Notes: generated from the sequence alone by a model not told the origin. Shown: positions 24,319 through 33,119, counted from the stretch's first letter. The stretch is 40,567 bases of DNA from an uncultured Bacteroidales bacterium (GCA_902772455.1 CACYAW010000023.1:1-40567), one strand, 5' to 3'. Numbers and translations are program-made.

Positions 24319-25086
24319 ATGAAAAAGAGAATCAGTACGGCATTGTGTGTTATAGCAATCACCTGCCTCACCTCATGGGCACAGCAAGCCTATCCCCAAG
24401 ACCTCGTTCATGAAGATCAATGGCTCACCGAAGTCTCCTTTAACGGCACTTCGCCTGGAATTGTTGAACTGGCAACAGCCTTTTTCGACAACGATGTGAT
24501 GCCCGAGCTTTTGGGGGATGCCCGTGATGCATTGCACCATTATCTGCGCCATGAGCCCCAAGAGAAAGGCGTCGATCTGGTGGTGGACAAGAAGAATGGG
24601 TACATGTGCTACACGATGGACTGTTCACTAGTCTATGATGACACACCGGATTCAAAAGAGTGTGTCGAGATGTGCTACTGGAACTGTGCCGACGGGAAAC
24701 ATAAAATCTTGGCGATGTCTTGCCGTTCGATGACCGAAGGTAAATATTGCGAAACCGAATTCAGCGGCATCACGATGTACATTTATGACAATGATACCCA
24801 CATGTTAGGGGAAGCGAACGAAATGTACTTAGGTGTAGAGGATTATACGGGAACCGACGAGGATTTTGACGAGATAGACAGCAATTTCCTCGTTCATGAT
24901 CGAGACACGGGTCAACCGTTAAAGTTAAACAGGAAGCAGTTCGAACGTTGGCAAGCTGAACGCCCCATAATCGTCTATTTCCTGCCCAGGAAGGGCAAGG
25001 ACATTACTACCGAAATCTATTTCGTCAACCGCGTCAAGCAGGCGAAGCTTGCATGGGATGGCATGTACTTTAATATTCAAGACTAA
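24319..25086 (+). CDS. Secreted protein of unknown function
   Basis: This encodes 255 residues beginning with a signal peptide (MKKRISTALCVIAITCLTSWAQQ). The mature part has alternating acidic and aromatic stretches: GYMCYTMDCSLVYDDTPDSKECVEMCYW, with several cysteines that could form disulfides in the periplasm, then MTEGKYCETEFSG and LGVEDYTGTDEDFDEID. It ends KGKDITTEIYFVNRVKQAKLAWDG. I see no catalytic motif and do not recognise the family. Its own promoter and the gaps on both sides suggest a single-gene unit. Coding-like sequence continues past its stop codon (see 25087-25250). Confidence 0.75.
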   Translation: MKKRISTALCVIAITCLTSWAQQAYPQDLVHEDQWLTEVSFNGTSPGIVELATAFFDNDVMPELLGDARDALHHYLRHEPQEKGVDLVVDKKNGYMCYTMDCSLVYDDTPDSKECVEMCYWNCADGKHKILAMSCRSMTEGKYCETEFSGITMYIYDNDTHMLGEANEMYLGVEDYTGTDEDFDEIDSNFLVHDRDTGQPLKLNRKQFERWQAERPIIVYFLPRKGKDITTEIYFVNRVKQAKLAWDGMYFNIQD

Positions 25087-25227
25087 GACATTACGAGGAA
25101 CACCGACGGCCCAAAATAGGCCAACGAAATCATTGAGTACATAGAGCCGTTGCCCAACGCGATGATGGCTGAAGACCGTTACCGGATGGTCTTCGGAGGT
25201 ATGTGTGCCACTTTTTGGCAAATAAAA

Positions 25228-25259
25228 TTTGCTTTTGTATTTTACTTGCACTAATTTTG
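25228..25259 (+). promoter_or_regulatory. Bacteroidetes-type promoter of the namZ cluster
   Basis: TTTG at 25228-25231, exactly 20 bases, then TAATTTTG at 25252-25259 followed by C. This is a full consensus match, 29 bases before the ATG at 25289. Confidence 0.7.
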
Positions 25260-25288
25260 CCTCACAATATGATAATGACTTAACCAAA

Positions 25289-26560
25289 ATGATGAGAACG
25301 ACCAGAATTTCCCTGTTAATGGTGATGGTGTGGCTATCACTCACATCGATGACCACACTCCAAGCCTGTAGCACCAGCGCTAACAAGAGCATCGCCAACA
25401 ATAAGGCTACGCAGCAAAATCAACCTGCCACGGTAAATCCCACCAGTGGCGAGGTGGTGCTGGGGGCCGCACGCACGAGTGAATATGTGCCGTTGTTAAA
25501 GGGTAAACGCGTTGCACTGTTGAGCAACCAGACGGGTATGGTGGGCGACAAACACACCCTGGACCTGATGCTGGAAAACGGCGTGAACGTGGTGACCATT
25601 TTCTCGCCCGAGCATGGTTTCCGCGGCAATGCCGATGCCGGTGAACACGTGTCGAGCGGCGTTGATGAGAAAACGGGCATCCCCATCGCATCGCTCTATG
25701 ACGGCAAGTCGCCCATGCCCAGCAAGCAGGTGATGGACAGCATCGACATCATCGTCACCGATATCCAGGACGTGGGACTGAGGTTCTACACCTATTATGT
25801 GACGATGATCAACCTGATGGATGCCGCCGTTACCTACGGCAAGCAGTTCATGGTGCTGGACAGGCCCAACCCCAACGGCATGTATGTCGATGGTCCCATC
25901 TTGGATATGACACTTAAGTCGGGTGTGGGCCGTCTGCCCATCCCCACCGTTCACGGCATGACTTTGGGCGAGTTGGCCCAGATGGCAAACGGAGAGAAGT
26001 GGCTCAAGGACGGCAAGAAATGCGACCTCACGGTGATTACCTGTTTGAACTATACCCACCAGACGCGTTACACGCTGCCCATCGCCCCAAGCCCCAACCT
26101 GCCCAACATGCTCGCCATCTACCTCTACCCCTCGATGTGCTATTTCGAGGGCACGACGGTGAGTCTGGGCCGCGGCACCGACTGGCCTTTCCAGGTCTAT
26201 GGCCATCCCGACATGACCGGCTATGACTTCGAGTTCACCCCCACGAGCCGCCCCGGCGCCAAGACTCCGCCGCAGATGGACAAGCTGTGCCATGGCGTGG
26301 ACCTGCACAACCTGGACCCCGAGGCGGTGATTGCTAAGGGCATCAACCTGGAATACGTCATCGATGCCTACCGCAACTTGACCAAGGGCGGTCACCAATT
26401 CTATCTCAAGAGCAACTTCTTTGACCTGTTGATGGGCACCACCCGCGTGCGTGACATGATTGCCAAGGGCAAAAGCGCCGACGAAATCAAGGCGACCTGG
26501 CAGGCCGATGTGGAACTGTTCAAGGCCCAGCGCAAACCCTACCTCCTCTACGACGAATAA
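25289..26560 (+). CDS. namZ: NamZ-type exo-N-acetylmuramidase lipoprotein (DUF1343, GH171)
   Basis: This encodes 423 residues from the ATG at 25289; the in-frame extension upstream would cross the promoter. Residues 1-27 form a lipoprotein signal ending LQAC, so Cys27 is probably lipidated and the enzyme sits on a periplasmic membrane face. The body is DUF1343, now known as family GH171 exo-beta-N-acetylmuramidase (NamZ of Bacillus subtilis and Tannerella forsythia), which releases MurNAc from muropeptide ends. Diagnostic blocks are ALLSNQTGMVG, IFSPEHGFRGNADAGE, VTDIQDVGLRFYTYYVTM, VLDRPNPNG and FEGTTVSLGRGTDWPFQVYG. It heads a (+) run with a transporter, a WYL regulator and two beta-lactamase-fold hydrolases, which suggests cell-wall sugar salvage. 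Confidence 0.93.
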   Translation: MMRTTRISLLMVMVWLSLTSMTTLQACSTSANKSIANNKATQQNQPATVNPTSGEVVLGAARTSEYVPLLKGKRVALLSNQTGMVGDKHTLDLMLENGVNVVTIFSPEHGFRGNADAGEHVSSGVDEKTGIPIASLYDGKSPMPSKQVMDSIDIIVTDIQDVGLRFYTYYVTMINLMDAAVTYGKQFMVLDRPNPNGMYVDGPILDMTLKSGVGRLPIPTVHGMTLGELAQMANGEKWLKDGKKCDLTVITCLNYTHQTRYTLPIAPSPNLPNMLAIYLYPSMCYFEGTTVSLGRGTDWPFQVYGHPDMTGYDFEFTPTSRPGAKTPPQMDKLCHGVDLHNLDPEAVIAKGINLEYVIDAYRNLTKGGHQFYLKSNFFDLLMGTTRVRDMIAKGKSADEIKATWQADVELFKAQRKPYLLYDE

Positions 26561-26565
26561 CTCCC

Positions 26566-26613
26566 TAAACTCTAAACTCTAAACTTTAAACTCTAAACTC
26601 TAAACTCTAAACT
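26566..26613. repeat. Period-7 array (TAAACTC) before the symporter start
   Basis: There are six 7-base units of TAAACTC (one variant, TAAACTT) plus a partial TAAACT. The array ends 5 bases before the ATG at 26619 and fills almost the whole gap after namZ. Confidence 0.9.
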
Positions 26614-26618
26614 AAAAT

Positions 26619-28008
26619 ATGACTCCCTGGATTGTACTTGCCACAATAGTCGGCTATTTCATTCTTCTGTTTATCATCTCGTGGGCCGCGTCACGCAAGA
26701 GCGACACCGCCACCGCCTTGAGCGGCGGACGCCAAGCCCCGTGGTTCATTGTCGCCATTGCCATGCTGGGAGCACCCATCTCGGGCGTGACCTTCATCTC
26801 GGTGCCGGGCATGGTGGTCACCAAGGGCTTCAGCTACCTGCAGATGGCGCTGGGCTTCATCGTGGGCTACTTTGTCATCGCCTATGTGCTCATCCCGCTA
26901 TTCTACAAGCGCAACCTGGTATCGATTTACGGCTACCTGGAGCAACGCTTCGGCGGCAGTACGCACAAGAGCGGCGCGTGGTTCTTCTTCATCAGCAAGA
27001 TGCTGGGAGCTGCCGTGCGTTTCTACGTCGTTTGCGTGACCCTGCAGTTGCTGGTGTTCTCGCCACTGCACATCCCCTTTGTCATCAACGTCATCGTGAC
27101 CATTGCCCTGATTTTCCTGTACACCCTGCAGGGCGGTGTGAAGACGGTCATCTGGACCGACACCGGGTCTGGGTTATGACCTGGGCGGTCTGTGCAAGGC
27201 CGTGGCAGGCGACGACACGTCACGCATCTTCTTCTTTGACAATCCCAAGGAAGGCACCTACTTCTGGAAACAATTCATAGCAGGCATCTTCATGGTCATT
27301 GCCACCACGGGCCTTGACCAGGACCTGATGCAGCGCAGCCTGGCTTGCAAGAATGCCAACGAGTCGGCCAAGAACCTCATCGTGAGCGTCTTCCTGCAGG
27401 TCATCGTCATTGCCCTGTTCCTGATTTTGGGTACTTTGCTTGCCATGCACGTGAAGGCTAACGGCATCGCCATGCCCGAGAAGACCGACGAACTCTTTGG
27501 CACGGTAGCCTTCAGCGAGGGCATGCCCGTGCTGCTTGGCGTAGTGTTCATCATCGGCCTGATTGCCGCTGCCTATTCGGCTGCCGGCTCGGCATTGACC
27601 TCGCTTACCACCTCGTTCACCGTCGATATTCTGGGGGCAGACAAAAAGCAGGACGACAAGGCCCTGGGCCGCACTCGCCGCATGGTGCACATCGCCATGG
27701 CTGCCGGCATGGGTCTGGTGATTCTCATCTTCTACGCCATCAGCAACAGCGACGCCATCAGCGCGGTCTATACGCTGGCCAGCTACACCTACGGTCCCAT
27801 CCTCGGCCTGTTTGCCTTCGGCATGATGTGCAAGAGCCCTGTGCGTGACCGCCTGGTCCCCGTGGTGTGCATTGCCGCTCCTGTCATCAGCTTCTTTATC
27901 CAGATGTGGCTCAAGAACCAGTTCGACTACACCCTGGGCTTTGAGTTACTGCTGCTGAATGCCGCCCTCACCATGATTGGCCTGGCCCTCCTCATCAAGA
28001 AAGATTGA
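26619..28008 (+). pseudogene. Sodium:solute symporter gene, broken by a deletion and frameshift
   Basis: Two halves of one SLC5/SSS-family transporter lie in different frames. The first (26619-27179) gives N-terminal helices TM1-TM5, with SWAASRKSDTATALSGGRQAPWF and PISGVTFISVPG, and stops after GGVKTVIWTDT. The second resumes at about 27163 with LGYDLGGLCKAVAG and runs through TYFWKQFIAG and GLDQDLMQRSLACKN to the last helices at 28008. Compared with relatives, the roughly 20 residues that normally follow WTDT (LQT and a helix) are missing, so a deletion of about 60-70 bases shifted the frame. Intact, it might import MurNAc, as MurT (an SSS protein) does in Tannerella; that is inference from the neighbours. 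Confidence 0.85.
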
Positions 28009-28033
28009 TAGCCATTAAGTATTAGAATAACAA

Positions 28034-28075
28034 CTAAGGACTAAGGACTAAAAACTAAGGACTAAAAACTAAATC
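28034..28075. repeat. Period-7 array (CTAAGGA/CTAAAAA) abutting the WYL gene start
   Basis: There are six 7-base units: CTAAGGA, CTAAGGA, CTAAAAA, CTAAGGA, CTAAAAA, CTAAATC. The last base is directly followed by the ATG at 28076. Confidence 0.9.
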
Positions 28076-28972
28076 ATGGCCCGCAACCTGATCAACCGAT
28101 ATGTGTGGCTGGTGGACACCATCAGCCGCTACGGCCGCATCACGCTCAAGGACCTGAACGCAGCTTGGTTGCGCAGCGAAATCAGCGAAGGCAAACCACT
28201 GGCTCGGCGCACATTCTTCCACTACCGCGACGGTGTGGAGGAGATGTTCGACATCAACATCCAGTGCGACAAGTCCACGTTTGAATACTACATCGATGAT
28301 TCGGGAGGAGAGGACAATGCCCGCCTGCTGTCGTGGCTGGTGGACTCGGTATCGATGAGCGGCACGCTGAGCAATGCCCGTGACATCAGCAGCCGCATCA
28401 TGCTCGAGAACGTGCCATCGGCGCGCGAGCATCTGCCTGTGGTCATCGATGCGTTGAAGCAGAACCGCCGCATCCGCTTCTCCTACAAGAGCTACACACG
28501 CGCACTGCCCACCGACGGCATCGTGCTGGAGCCTTACTTCGTCAAGATTTTCAAGCAGTTGTGGTATGTCATCGGTCTTAACGTGAAGGATAACCTGATC
28601 AAGACCTACTCGCTGGACCGCATGAGCAACCTGAACATGTTGCAGGACTCCTTTGTCATGCCCAACGATATTAATCCCTCGGAGTTTTTCAAGGACTGTT
28701 TCGGCATTATCACCAACCAGAATAGCGCCAAACGCATTGTCCTGCGCGTGGAACCCACCCAGGCCAAATACTTCCGTGCCCTGCCGCTGCACAGTTCCCA
28801 ACAGGAAGAAGTGCACGACCAGTACTCCATCTTCACCTACAAAATGCGCATCACCTACGACCTGAAAGAAGAACTCATGTCCCACGGCGCCACCATCGAA
28901 GTGCTGGAGCCCCAAGAACTGAAGACCCTCATCCGCACCGAGCTCCAACAAGCCCTCAACAACTATCAATAG
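28076..28972 (+). CDS. WYL-domain transcriptional regulator
   Basis: This encodes 298 residues. The N-terminal region (about 1-70, NRYVWLVDTISRYGRITLKDLNAAW) is a winged-helix-like DNA-binding part. The WYL domain follows (about 125-215), with RIRFSYKSYTR, VLEPYFVKIFKQLWYVIGLN and KTYSLDRMSNL, and then the C-terminal WCX-type extension. WYL domains bind ligands, often nucleotides or single-stranded DNA, and control DNA binding. This Bacteroidales form usually stands alone. It lies between the symporter and the two hydrolases and could control the cluster, but it might equally be an unrelated insertion. The next gene starts 8 bases after its stop. Confidence 0.92.
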   Translation: MARNLINRYVWLVDTISRYGRITLKDLNAAWLRSEISEGKPLARRTFFHYRDGVEEMFDINIQCDKSTFEYYIDDSGGEDNARLLSWLVDSVSMSGTLSNARDISSRIMLENVPSAREHLPVVIDALKQNRRIRFSYKSYTRALPTDGIVLEPYFVKIFKQLWYVIGLNVKDNLIKTYSLDRMSNLNMLQDSFVMPNDINPSEFFKDCFGIITNQNSAKRIVLRVEPTQAKYFRALPLHSSQQEEVHDQYSIFTYKMRITYDLKEELMSHGATIEVLEPQELKTLIRTELQQALNNYQ

Positions 28973-28980
28973 AACGATTT

Positions 28981-30486
28981 ATGAAACGTCAATTTATACT
29001 TTTACTGGCACTGCTGCCGCTGTTGCTGGCGGCACAGGTGGGTGACCTGCCACGCAGCACGCCTGCTGCCGAGGGGATCAACACCCAAGCGGTCATCAAC
29101 ATGATGGACTCGCTGATGGGCCTGCCCGAGTGTGACATCCACCATGTGATGGTCGTGCGCCACGGCAAAGTCGTGGCCGAGTTGCACCCCACCCCGTTCC
29201 GTGCCGAGGACAGCCACACGCTCTATTCAGCCAGCAAGACGTTCACCTCGCTGGCGGTGGGCATTGCCATCGACGAGAACCTGCTGCGCCTGGACGACCG
29301 TGTGATGACCTTCTTCCCCGACAAACGCACTAACCGCGTGAGCGACAACATGGCGGCAATGACTGTGCGTGACCTGCTGATGATGGCATCGGGCGTGGCA
29401 CCCGACTGGACCATGCGCAACAACAGCACGGACTGGGTCAAGGACTGGCTGGCAAAATCGGTTGACAGCAAGCCGGGCACTCTGTTCCAGTATGACTCGA
29501 TGTGCACCTTCATGCTCAGTGCCATCGTGCAACGCGTGACAGGCCAGACCATGCTGGAATACCTGCAAAAGAAACTCTTCGAACTCATGCACATCACCGT
29601 GGCCGATTGGGAAACAAGCCCCGACGGTATCAACACCGGCGGATGGGGCCTTCGCGTCCAGGCCGAAACCATGGCCAAGTTGGGCCTGCTGCTCTTGAAC
29701 AAGGGCAACTGGAACGGACAGCAATTGGTGAGCGCCGATTATGTGACTGCCGCCTGCTCACGCCTCATCGATGGCGGTGCCAAGGAAACTGTGCCCCCCA
29801 CCGATGGCAACCAGGGCTACGGTTATCAGGTGTGGCAGAGCAAATGGCCAGGCTCGTTCCGTGCCGACGGAGCCATGGGGCAATACACCGTTGTCGTGCC
29901 GCAAGAGGACCTCGTCGTGGTCATCCTGGGCATGAAACTTTACGGGCACGAGGAACTGGCATGCATTTGGAACCAGCTGATGCCGGGATTGAACGCCAAG
30001 CCGCTCCAGCCCGAAAACAAACTGCAAAAACGGTTAGAGAAGCTATGCTCATCGGCCGCATTAAAATTGCCTAAAGGCAAAAAAGGAAAGAAGCAAAACA
30101 TACTATTGCATTTGGACGCCAACAAATTCGGCATAAGGCAGATAGGTTTAAATGGGGCCAATGGTCTCAATACGATGGAAATAGAATATGAAGCCCAGGA
30201 CAGCGAGGAATATGCTTTAGGTTACAACTCGTGGCGCTATAGCACGCTGGCTGGTTTTCCCTATTACTCCATCAACGCCATCAACCGCATGCAGGGTTTC
30301 GCTCACGGCTTCACTGCTGCTGCGGCCTATGCATGGACCTCTGCCACTAAACTTGAAGTGCGTGTCCACTTTGTTGACTGGATCAGCGGCATGACTTACA
30401 TCTTTGATTTTGACAAGAACGAGGTAAGTATCTGCGACACTTATCCCAATTCCAAACCTGTCACCATCCCCTTCACAAGACAATGA
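28981..30486 (+). CDS. Exported serine hydrolase, beta-lactamase/PBP4* family (copy 1)
   Basis: This encodes 501 residues with a signal peptide (MKRQFILLLALLPLLLAAQ). The class C beta-lactamase-like domain (about 25-340) has the SxxK nucleophile motif LYSASKTFTS (Ser83, Lys86), FQYDSMCTFML in the position of the YxN motif, and GYGYQVWQS near the third motif. A C-terminal beta-rich domain of about 150 residues follows. Relatives include esterases, D-aminopeptidases and, in the Bacillus MurNAc cluster, the amidase AmiE (YbbE). With NamZ upstream, a role in trimming muropeptides is plausible but unproven. Its stop overlaps the start of the paralogue by 4 bases (ATGA). Confidence 0.9.
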   Translation: MKRQFILLLALLPLLLAAQVGDLPRSTPAAEGINTQAVINMMDSLMGLPECDIHHVMVVRHGKVVAELHPTPFRAEDSHTLYSASKTFTSLAVGIAIDENLLRLDDRVMTFFPDKRTNRVSDNMAAMTVRDLLMMASGVAPDWTMRNNSTDWVKDWLAKSVDSKPGTLFQYDSMCTFMLSAIVQRVTGQTMLEYLQKKLFELMHITVADWETSPDGINTGGWGLRVQAETMAKLGLLLLNKGNWNGQQLVSADYVTAACSRLIDGGAKETVPPTDGNQGYGYQVWQSKWPGSFRADGAMGQYTVVVPQEDLVVVILGMKLYGHEELACIWNQLMPGLNAKPLQPENKLQKRLEKLCSSAALKLPKGKKGKKQNILLHLDANKFGIRQIGLNGANGLNTMEIEYEAQDSEEYALGYNSWRYSTLAGFPYYSINAINRMQGFAHGFTAAAAYAWTSATKLEVRVHFVDWISGMTYIFDFDKNEVSICDTYPNSKPVTIPFTRQ

Positions 30487-32081
30487 TTAAACGTCTTAGC
30501 GCCATATTGCTATTGTTCACGCTCACCTTCACGGTGATGGGTCAGGTGGGTGAGCTGCCGCGCTCCACGCCCGAGAACGAAGGCGTGTCCAACTGGCTGC
30601 TCCAGAGCTTTTACCATCAAATCACCACCTTGCCCGAGGTGGACATCCATCACATGATGGTGCTGCGTCACGGCAAGGTTATCAGCGAGATGCATGCCGC
30701 CCCCTATCAGGCTACCGACGTGCACACGCTCTATAGCGCAAGCAAGACGGTGACAGGACTGGCGGTAGGCCTAGCGGTGGATGACGGACTGCTCACAGTC
30801 GATGACAAGGTGTCCAAACACTTGCGCGACAAGATGCCCGCCACGCTGTCGCCTGCCCTCGACAGTCTCACCGTGCGCGACGTGCTCATGATGGCCGCCG
30901 GGCGAAAAGAGGATCTGAGCATCTTCGAGGGCGACAAGGATTGGCTGAGCACTTGGTTTGCCGGCGATTTCCACAGCGTTGGCAAGCAGTTTAACTATGA
31001 CTCGATGTGCACCCATGCCCTGGCAATGATTGTCACACGGCTCACGGGCAAATCCCTGCTCGAATACGTCAAAGAACGCATCTTCGCTCCCCTGCACATC
31101 ACCCAATGCGACTGGGAATTGGCACCCGACAGCGTCGAGATAGGCGCCTGGGGACTGCGCCTGCATGCCGAGAGTCAGGCTAAATTGGGCCAACTCATGC
31201 TGCAACAGGGCAAGTGGAACGGCAAGCAACTGGTGAGCGCCCAGTGGATTCATGACATGACGCAACGGTTGATCAGCACCAAGGAGGACAAAGAAGGCCC
31301 TAAACTCTCTTGGGGAGAAAAAATCAAACGTTTTTTCCGCAGCTTGTGGCACGAGGTGCGGTCCTGGTTCACAGGCTATAACGTCGATGACTATTATCTG
31401 GGTTATGGCTATCAGACCAAGTCAATCCAGCATCCACGCGCCGAGTGCTATTTTGCCGCTGGCTATGGCGGGCAACTCATCTATGTGGTGCCCAAGCTGG
31501 ATCTGGTTGTTGTCATCAACGGCCGAGCCGCCAACTATGGCGATGAACTGAACACGCTCTACTACAAACTGGTGGAACCGTTGCTGGACAAAAAGACGGT
31601 ATTCAAGCCTGTGCCCCTCACCGAGCCAGTGATCGACGTGCCACAGGGTGATAGCGCCCATACGATGGAGAGTAAACTGTTCGGGAAACGAATCGTGTTG
31701 GAAGATAACCTGCTGGGGCTGCAATCCATCGTTATGACCCCCTTGGGCTATGACCGCCTGTTCACGATGGATGACCGACGCGGCACCCACCATGCCTATG
31801 CCGCCTGTGGCGAGTGGCGCATGACGACCAGCGATGACCATCCCATCTATATCGTCGAGTGCCGTGAGCAACTGGTGGGCACACCCAGGCCCTTTACCGT
31901 CGCGGCAGCCTTTGCTTGGCAGGACGACACACTTTCCCTTCGCGTCGATTGGATTGACGGCGGAGACAACCGCCGCCTGAAGATGTACCCCGACGGTGAC
32001 CATTTCACTGTCATTGCCAGCGACAACTTCGATCCCCTGTTGACCGACACAATCTCAGGTAAATTAGAAATGAGGAATTAG
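30483..32081 (+). CDS. Exported serine hydrolase, beta-lactamase/PBP4* family (copy 2)
   Basis: This encodes 532 residues and is a clear paralogue of the preceding gene. It shares the start of the mature protein (GELPRSTPENEG versus GDLPRSTPAAEG), the SxxK motif LYSASKTVTG (Ser85, Lys88), FNYDSMCTHAL and the C-terminal domain. It differs by a Lys/Trp-rich insertion (about 262-300, SWGEKIKRFFRSLWHEVRSW) that could form an amphipathic helix near the active site. The signal peptide is MIKRLSAILLLFTLTFTVMGQ. The ATGA overlap implies coupled translation, so the two products are probably made together. Its last codons run into a period-7 repeat tract. The substrate is unknown. Confidence 0.9.
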   Translation: MIKRLSAILLLFTLTFTVMGQVGELPRSTPENEGVSNWLLQSFYHQITTLPEVDIHHMMVLRHGKVISEMHAAPYQATDVHTLYSASKTVTGLAVGLAVDDGLLTVDDKVSKHLRDKMPATLSPALDSLTVRDVLMMAAGRKEDLSIFEGDKDWLSTWFAGDFHSVGKQFNYDSMCTHALAMIVTRLTGKSLLEYVKERIFAPLHITQCDWELAPDSVEIGAWGLRLHAESQAKLGQLMLQQGKWNGKQLVSAQWIHDMTQRLISTKEDKEGPKLSWGEKIKRFFRSLWHEVRSWFTGYNVDDYYLGYGYQTKSIQHPRAECYFAAGYGGQLIYVVPKLDLVVVINGRAANYGDELNTLYYKLVEPLLDKKTVFKPVPLTEPVIDVPQGDSAHTMESKLFGKRIVLEDNLLGLQSIVMTPLGYDRLFTMDDRRGTHHAYAACGEWRMTTSDDHPIYIVECREQLVGTPRPFTVAAAFAWQDDTLSLRVDWIDGGDNRRLKMYPDGDHFTVIASDNFDPLLTDTISGKLEMRN

Positions 32082-32123
32082 GACTTAGGAGTGAGAAGTG
32101 TGGAGTGTGAAGTGAAGAGTGAG
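32061..32123. repeat. Period-7 purine-rich tract across the end of hydrolase copy 2
   Basis: There are nine 7-base units in register: AAATTAG, AAATGAG, GAATTAG, GACTTAG, GAGTGAG, AAGTGTG, GAGTGTG, AAGTGAA, GAGTGAG. The first three cover the last codons and stop of the hydrolase; the rest is intergenic. The sequence differs from the CTAAA-type arrays but keeps the 7-base period. Confidence 0.75.
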
Positions 32124-32147
32124 TTGTTTTCAGGCAATAGTAACCCA

Positions 32148-32182
32148 ACTAAAAACTTAAAACTTAAAACTAAAAACTAGAC
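32148..32182. repeat. Period-7 array (ACTTAAA/ACTAAAA) before xerD
   Basis: There are five 7-base units: ACTAAAA, ACTTAAA, ACTTAAA, ACTAAAA, ACTAGAC. The array ends 2 bases before the TTG start of xerD at 32185. Confidence 0.85.
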
Positions 32183-32184
32183 TC

Positions 32185-33111
32185 TTGCGCGACATTACGG
32201 ACATAGCCGAAGTGAAACGTCAGTTCCTGGCGCACTTGACCTTGCAGAAAGGCATGAGCCAGAATACTGCCGTAGCCTATAGCGACGATGTGGACAAACT
32301 CATTCGCTACCTGGCCGATAACGGCATCGGCGCTGAATATGCCTCTGCCGACGACCTGGAACGCTTTGTCTGCACCTTGCAGGACGTGGGCATCCAGCCG
32401 CGCTCCCAGTCACGCATCATCAGCGGGGTGAAGAGTTTCTACAAATTTCTGCGGCAAGAGGGATTCATGGACACCAATCCCACCGAACTGCTGTTGACGC
32501 CCAAGATAGGACGCCACCTGCCAGAGGTGCTCACCATCGCCGAGATTGATGCCATGATTGACGCCATCGACATGTCCAAAGCCGAGGGGCAGCGCAACCG
32601 CGCCATCATCGAGACGCTCTACGGCTGCGGGCTGCGCGTGAGCGAGCTGGTCACGCTCAAACTCTCCCAACTCTATCTCGACGAGCGTTACATCGTCATC
32701 CAGGGCAAAGGCAGCAAACAGCGCGTTGTGCCCATTTCACCAGTCGCTATCGAGCAGATTAACCTGTACCTGGAACAGACTCGTTCCCGACAAGTCGCCC
32801 AGCGCGGCAGCGAGGACATCCTGTTCCTGAACCGTCGCGGCGCGATGCTCACTCGCCAAATGATTTTCCACATCGTCAAGCAGCTGTGCGAACTGGCCGG
32901 CGTGCGCAAGGTCATCAGTCCCCACACCCTGCGCCACAGCTTCGCCACCCATCTGCTCGAGGGCGGAGCCAACCTGCGCGCCATCCAGCAGATGCTGGGC
33001 CACGAGAGCATCACCACCACCGAAATCTACGTCCACATCGACCGCACCCGCCTGCGCGACGAAATCCTCCAGCACCACCCCCGCAACAACAACTCACACC
33101 GTGATGTTTGA
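32185..33111 (+). CDS. xerD: Site-specific tyrosine recombinase XerD
   Basis: This encodes 308 residues from a TTG start at 32185, which lies just after a repeat array and gives the usual XerD N-terminus (VKRQFLAHLTLQKGMSQNT). XerD with XerC resolves chromosome dimers at dif. The N-terminal SAM-like core-binding domain (about 10-95) is followed by the catalytic domain with Arg in YGCGLRVSELVTL, Lys in IQGKGSKQRVVP, His-x-x-Arg in SPHTLRHSFATHL, His in MLGHESITTTE, and the Tyr nucleophile in IYVHID. The housekeeping XerD pattern, and the absence of integron or conjugative genes, argue against a mobile-element integrase. It is last in the (+) cluster. Confidence 0.93.
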   Translation: MRDITDIAEVKRQFLAHLTLQKGMSQNTAVAYSDDVDKLIRYLADNGIGAEYASADDLERFVCTLQDVGIQPRSQSRIISGVKSFYKFLRQEGFMDTNPTELLLTPKIGRHLPEVLTIAEIDAMIDAIDMSKAEGQRNRAIIETLYGCGLRVSELVTLKLSQLYLDERYIVIQGKGSKQRVVPISPVAIEQINLYLEQTRSRQVAQRGSEDILFLNRRGAMLTRQMIFHIVKQLCELAGVRKVISPHTLRHSFATHLLEGGANLRAIQQMLGHESITTTEIYVHIDRTRLRDEILQHHPRNNNSHRDV

Positions 33112-33119
33112 TTTTTTTG

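Noticed and set aside
26566-26613. Resemblance of TAAACTC repeats to plant-type telomere heptamers (CCCTAAA)
   Set aside because: The match is imperfect, short, internal to a bacterial gene cluster, and other arrays here have different units with the same period.
32185-33111. XerD as integrase of a genomic island
   Set aside because: The protein has the housekeeping XerD pattern; no att-like direct repeats, tRNA gene or conjugation genes are near.
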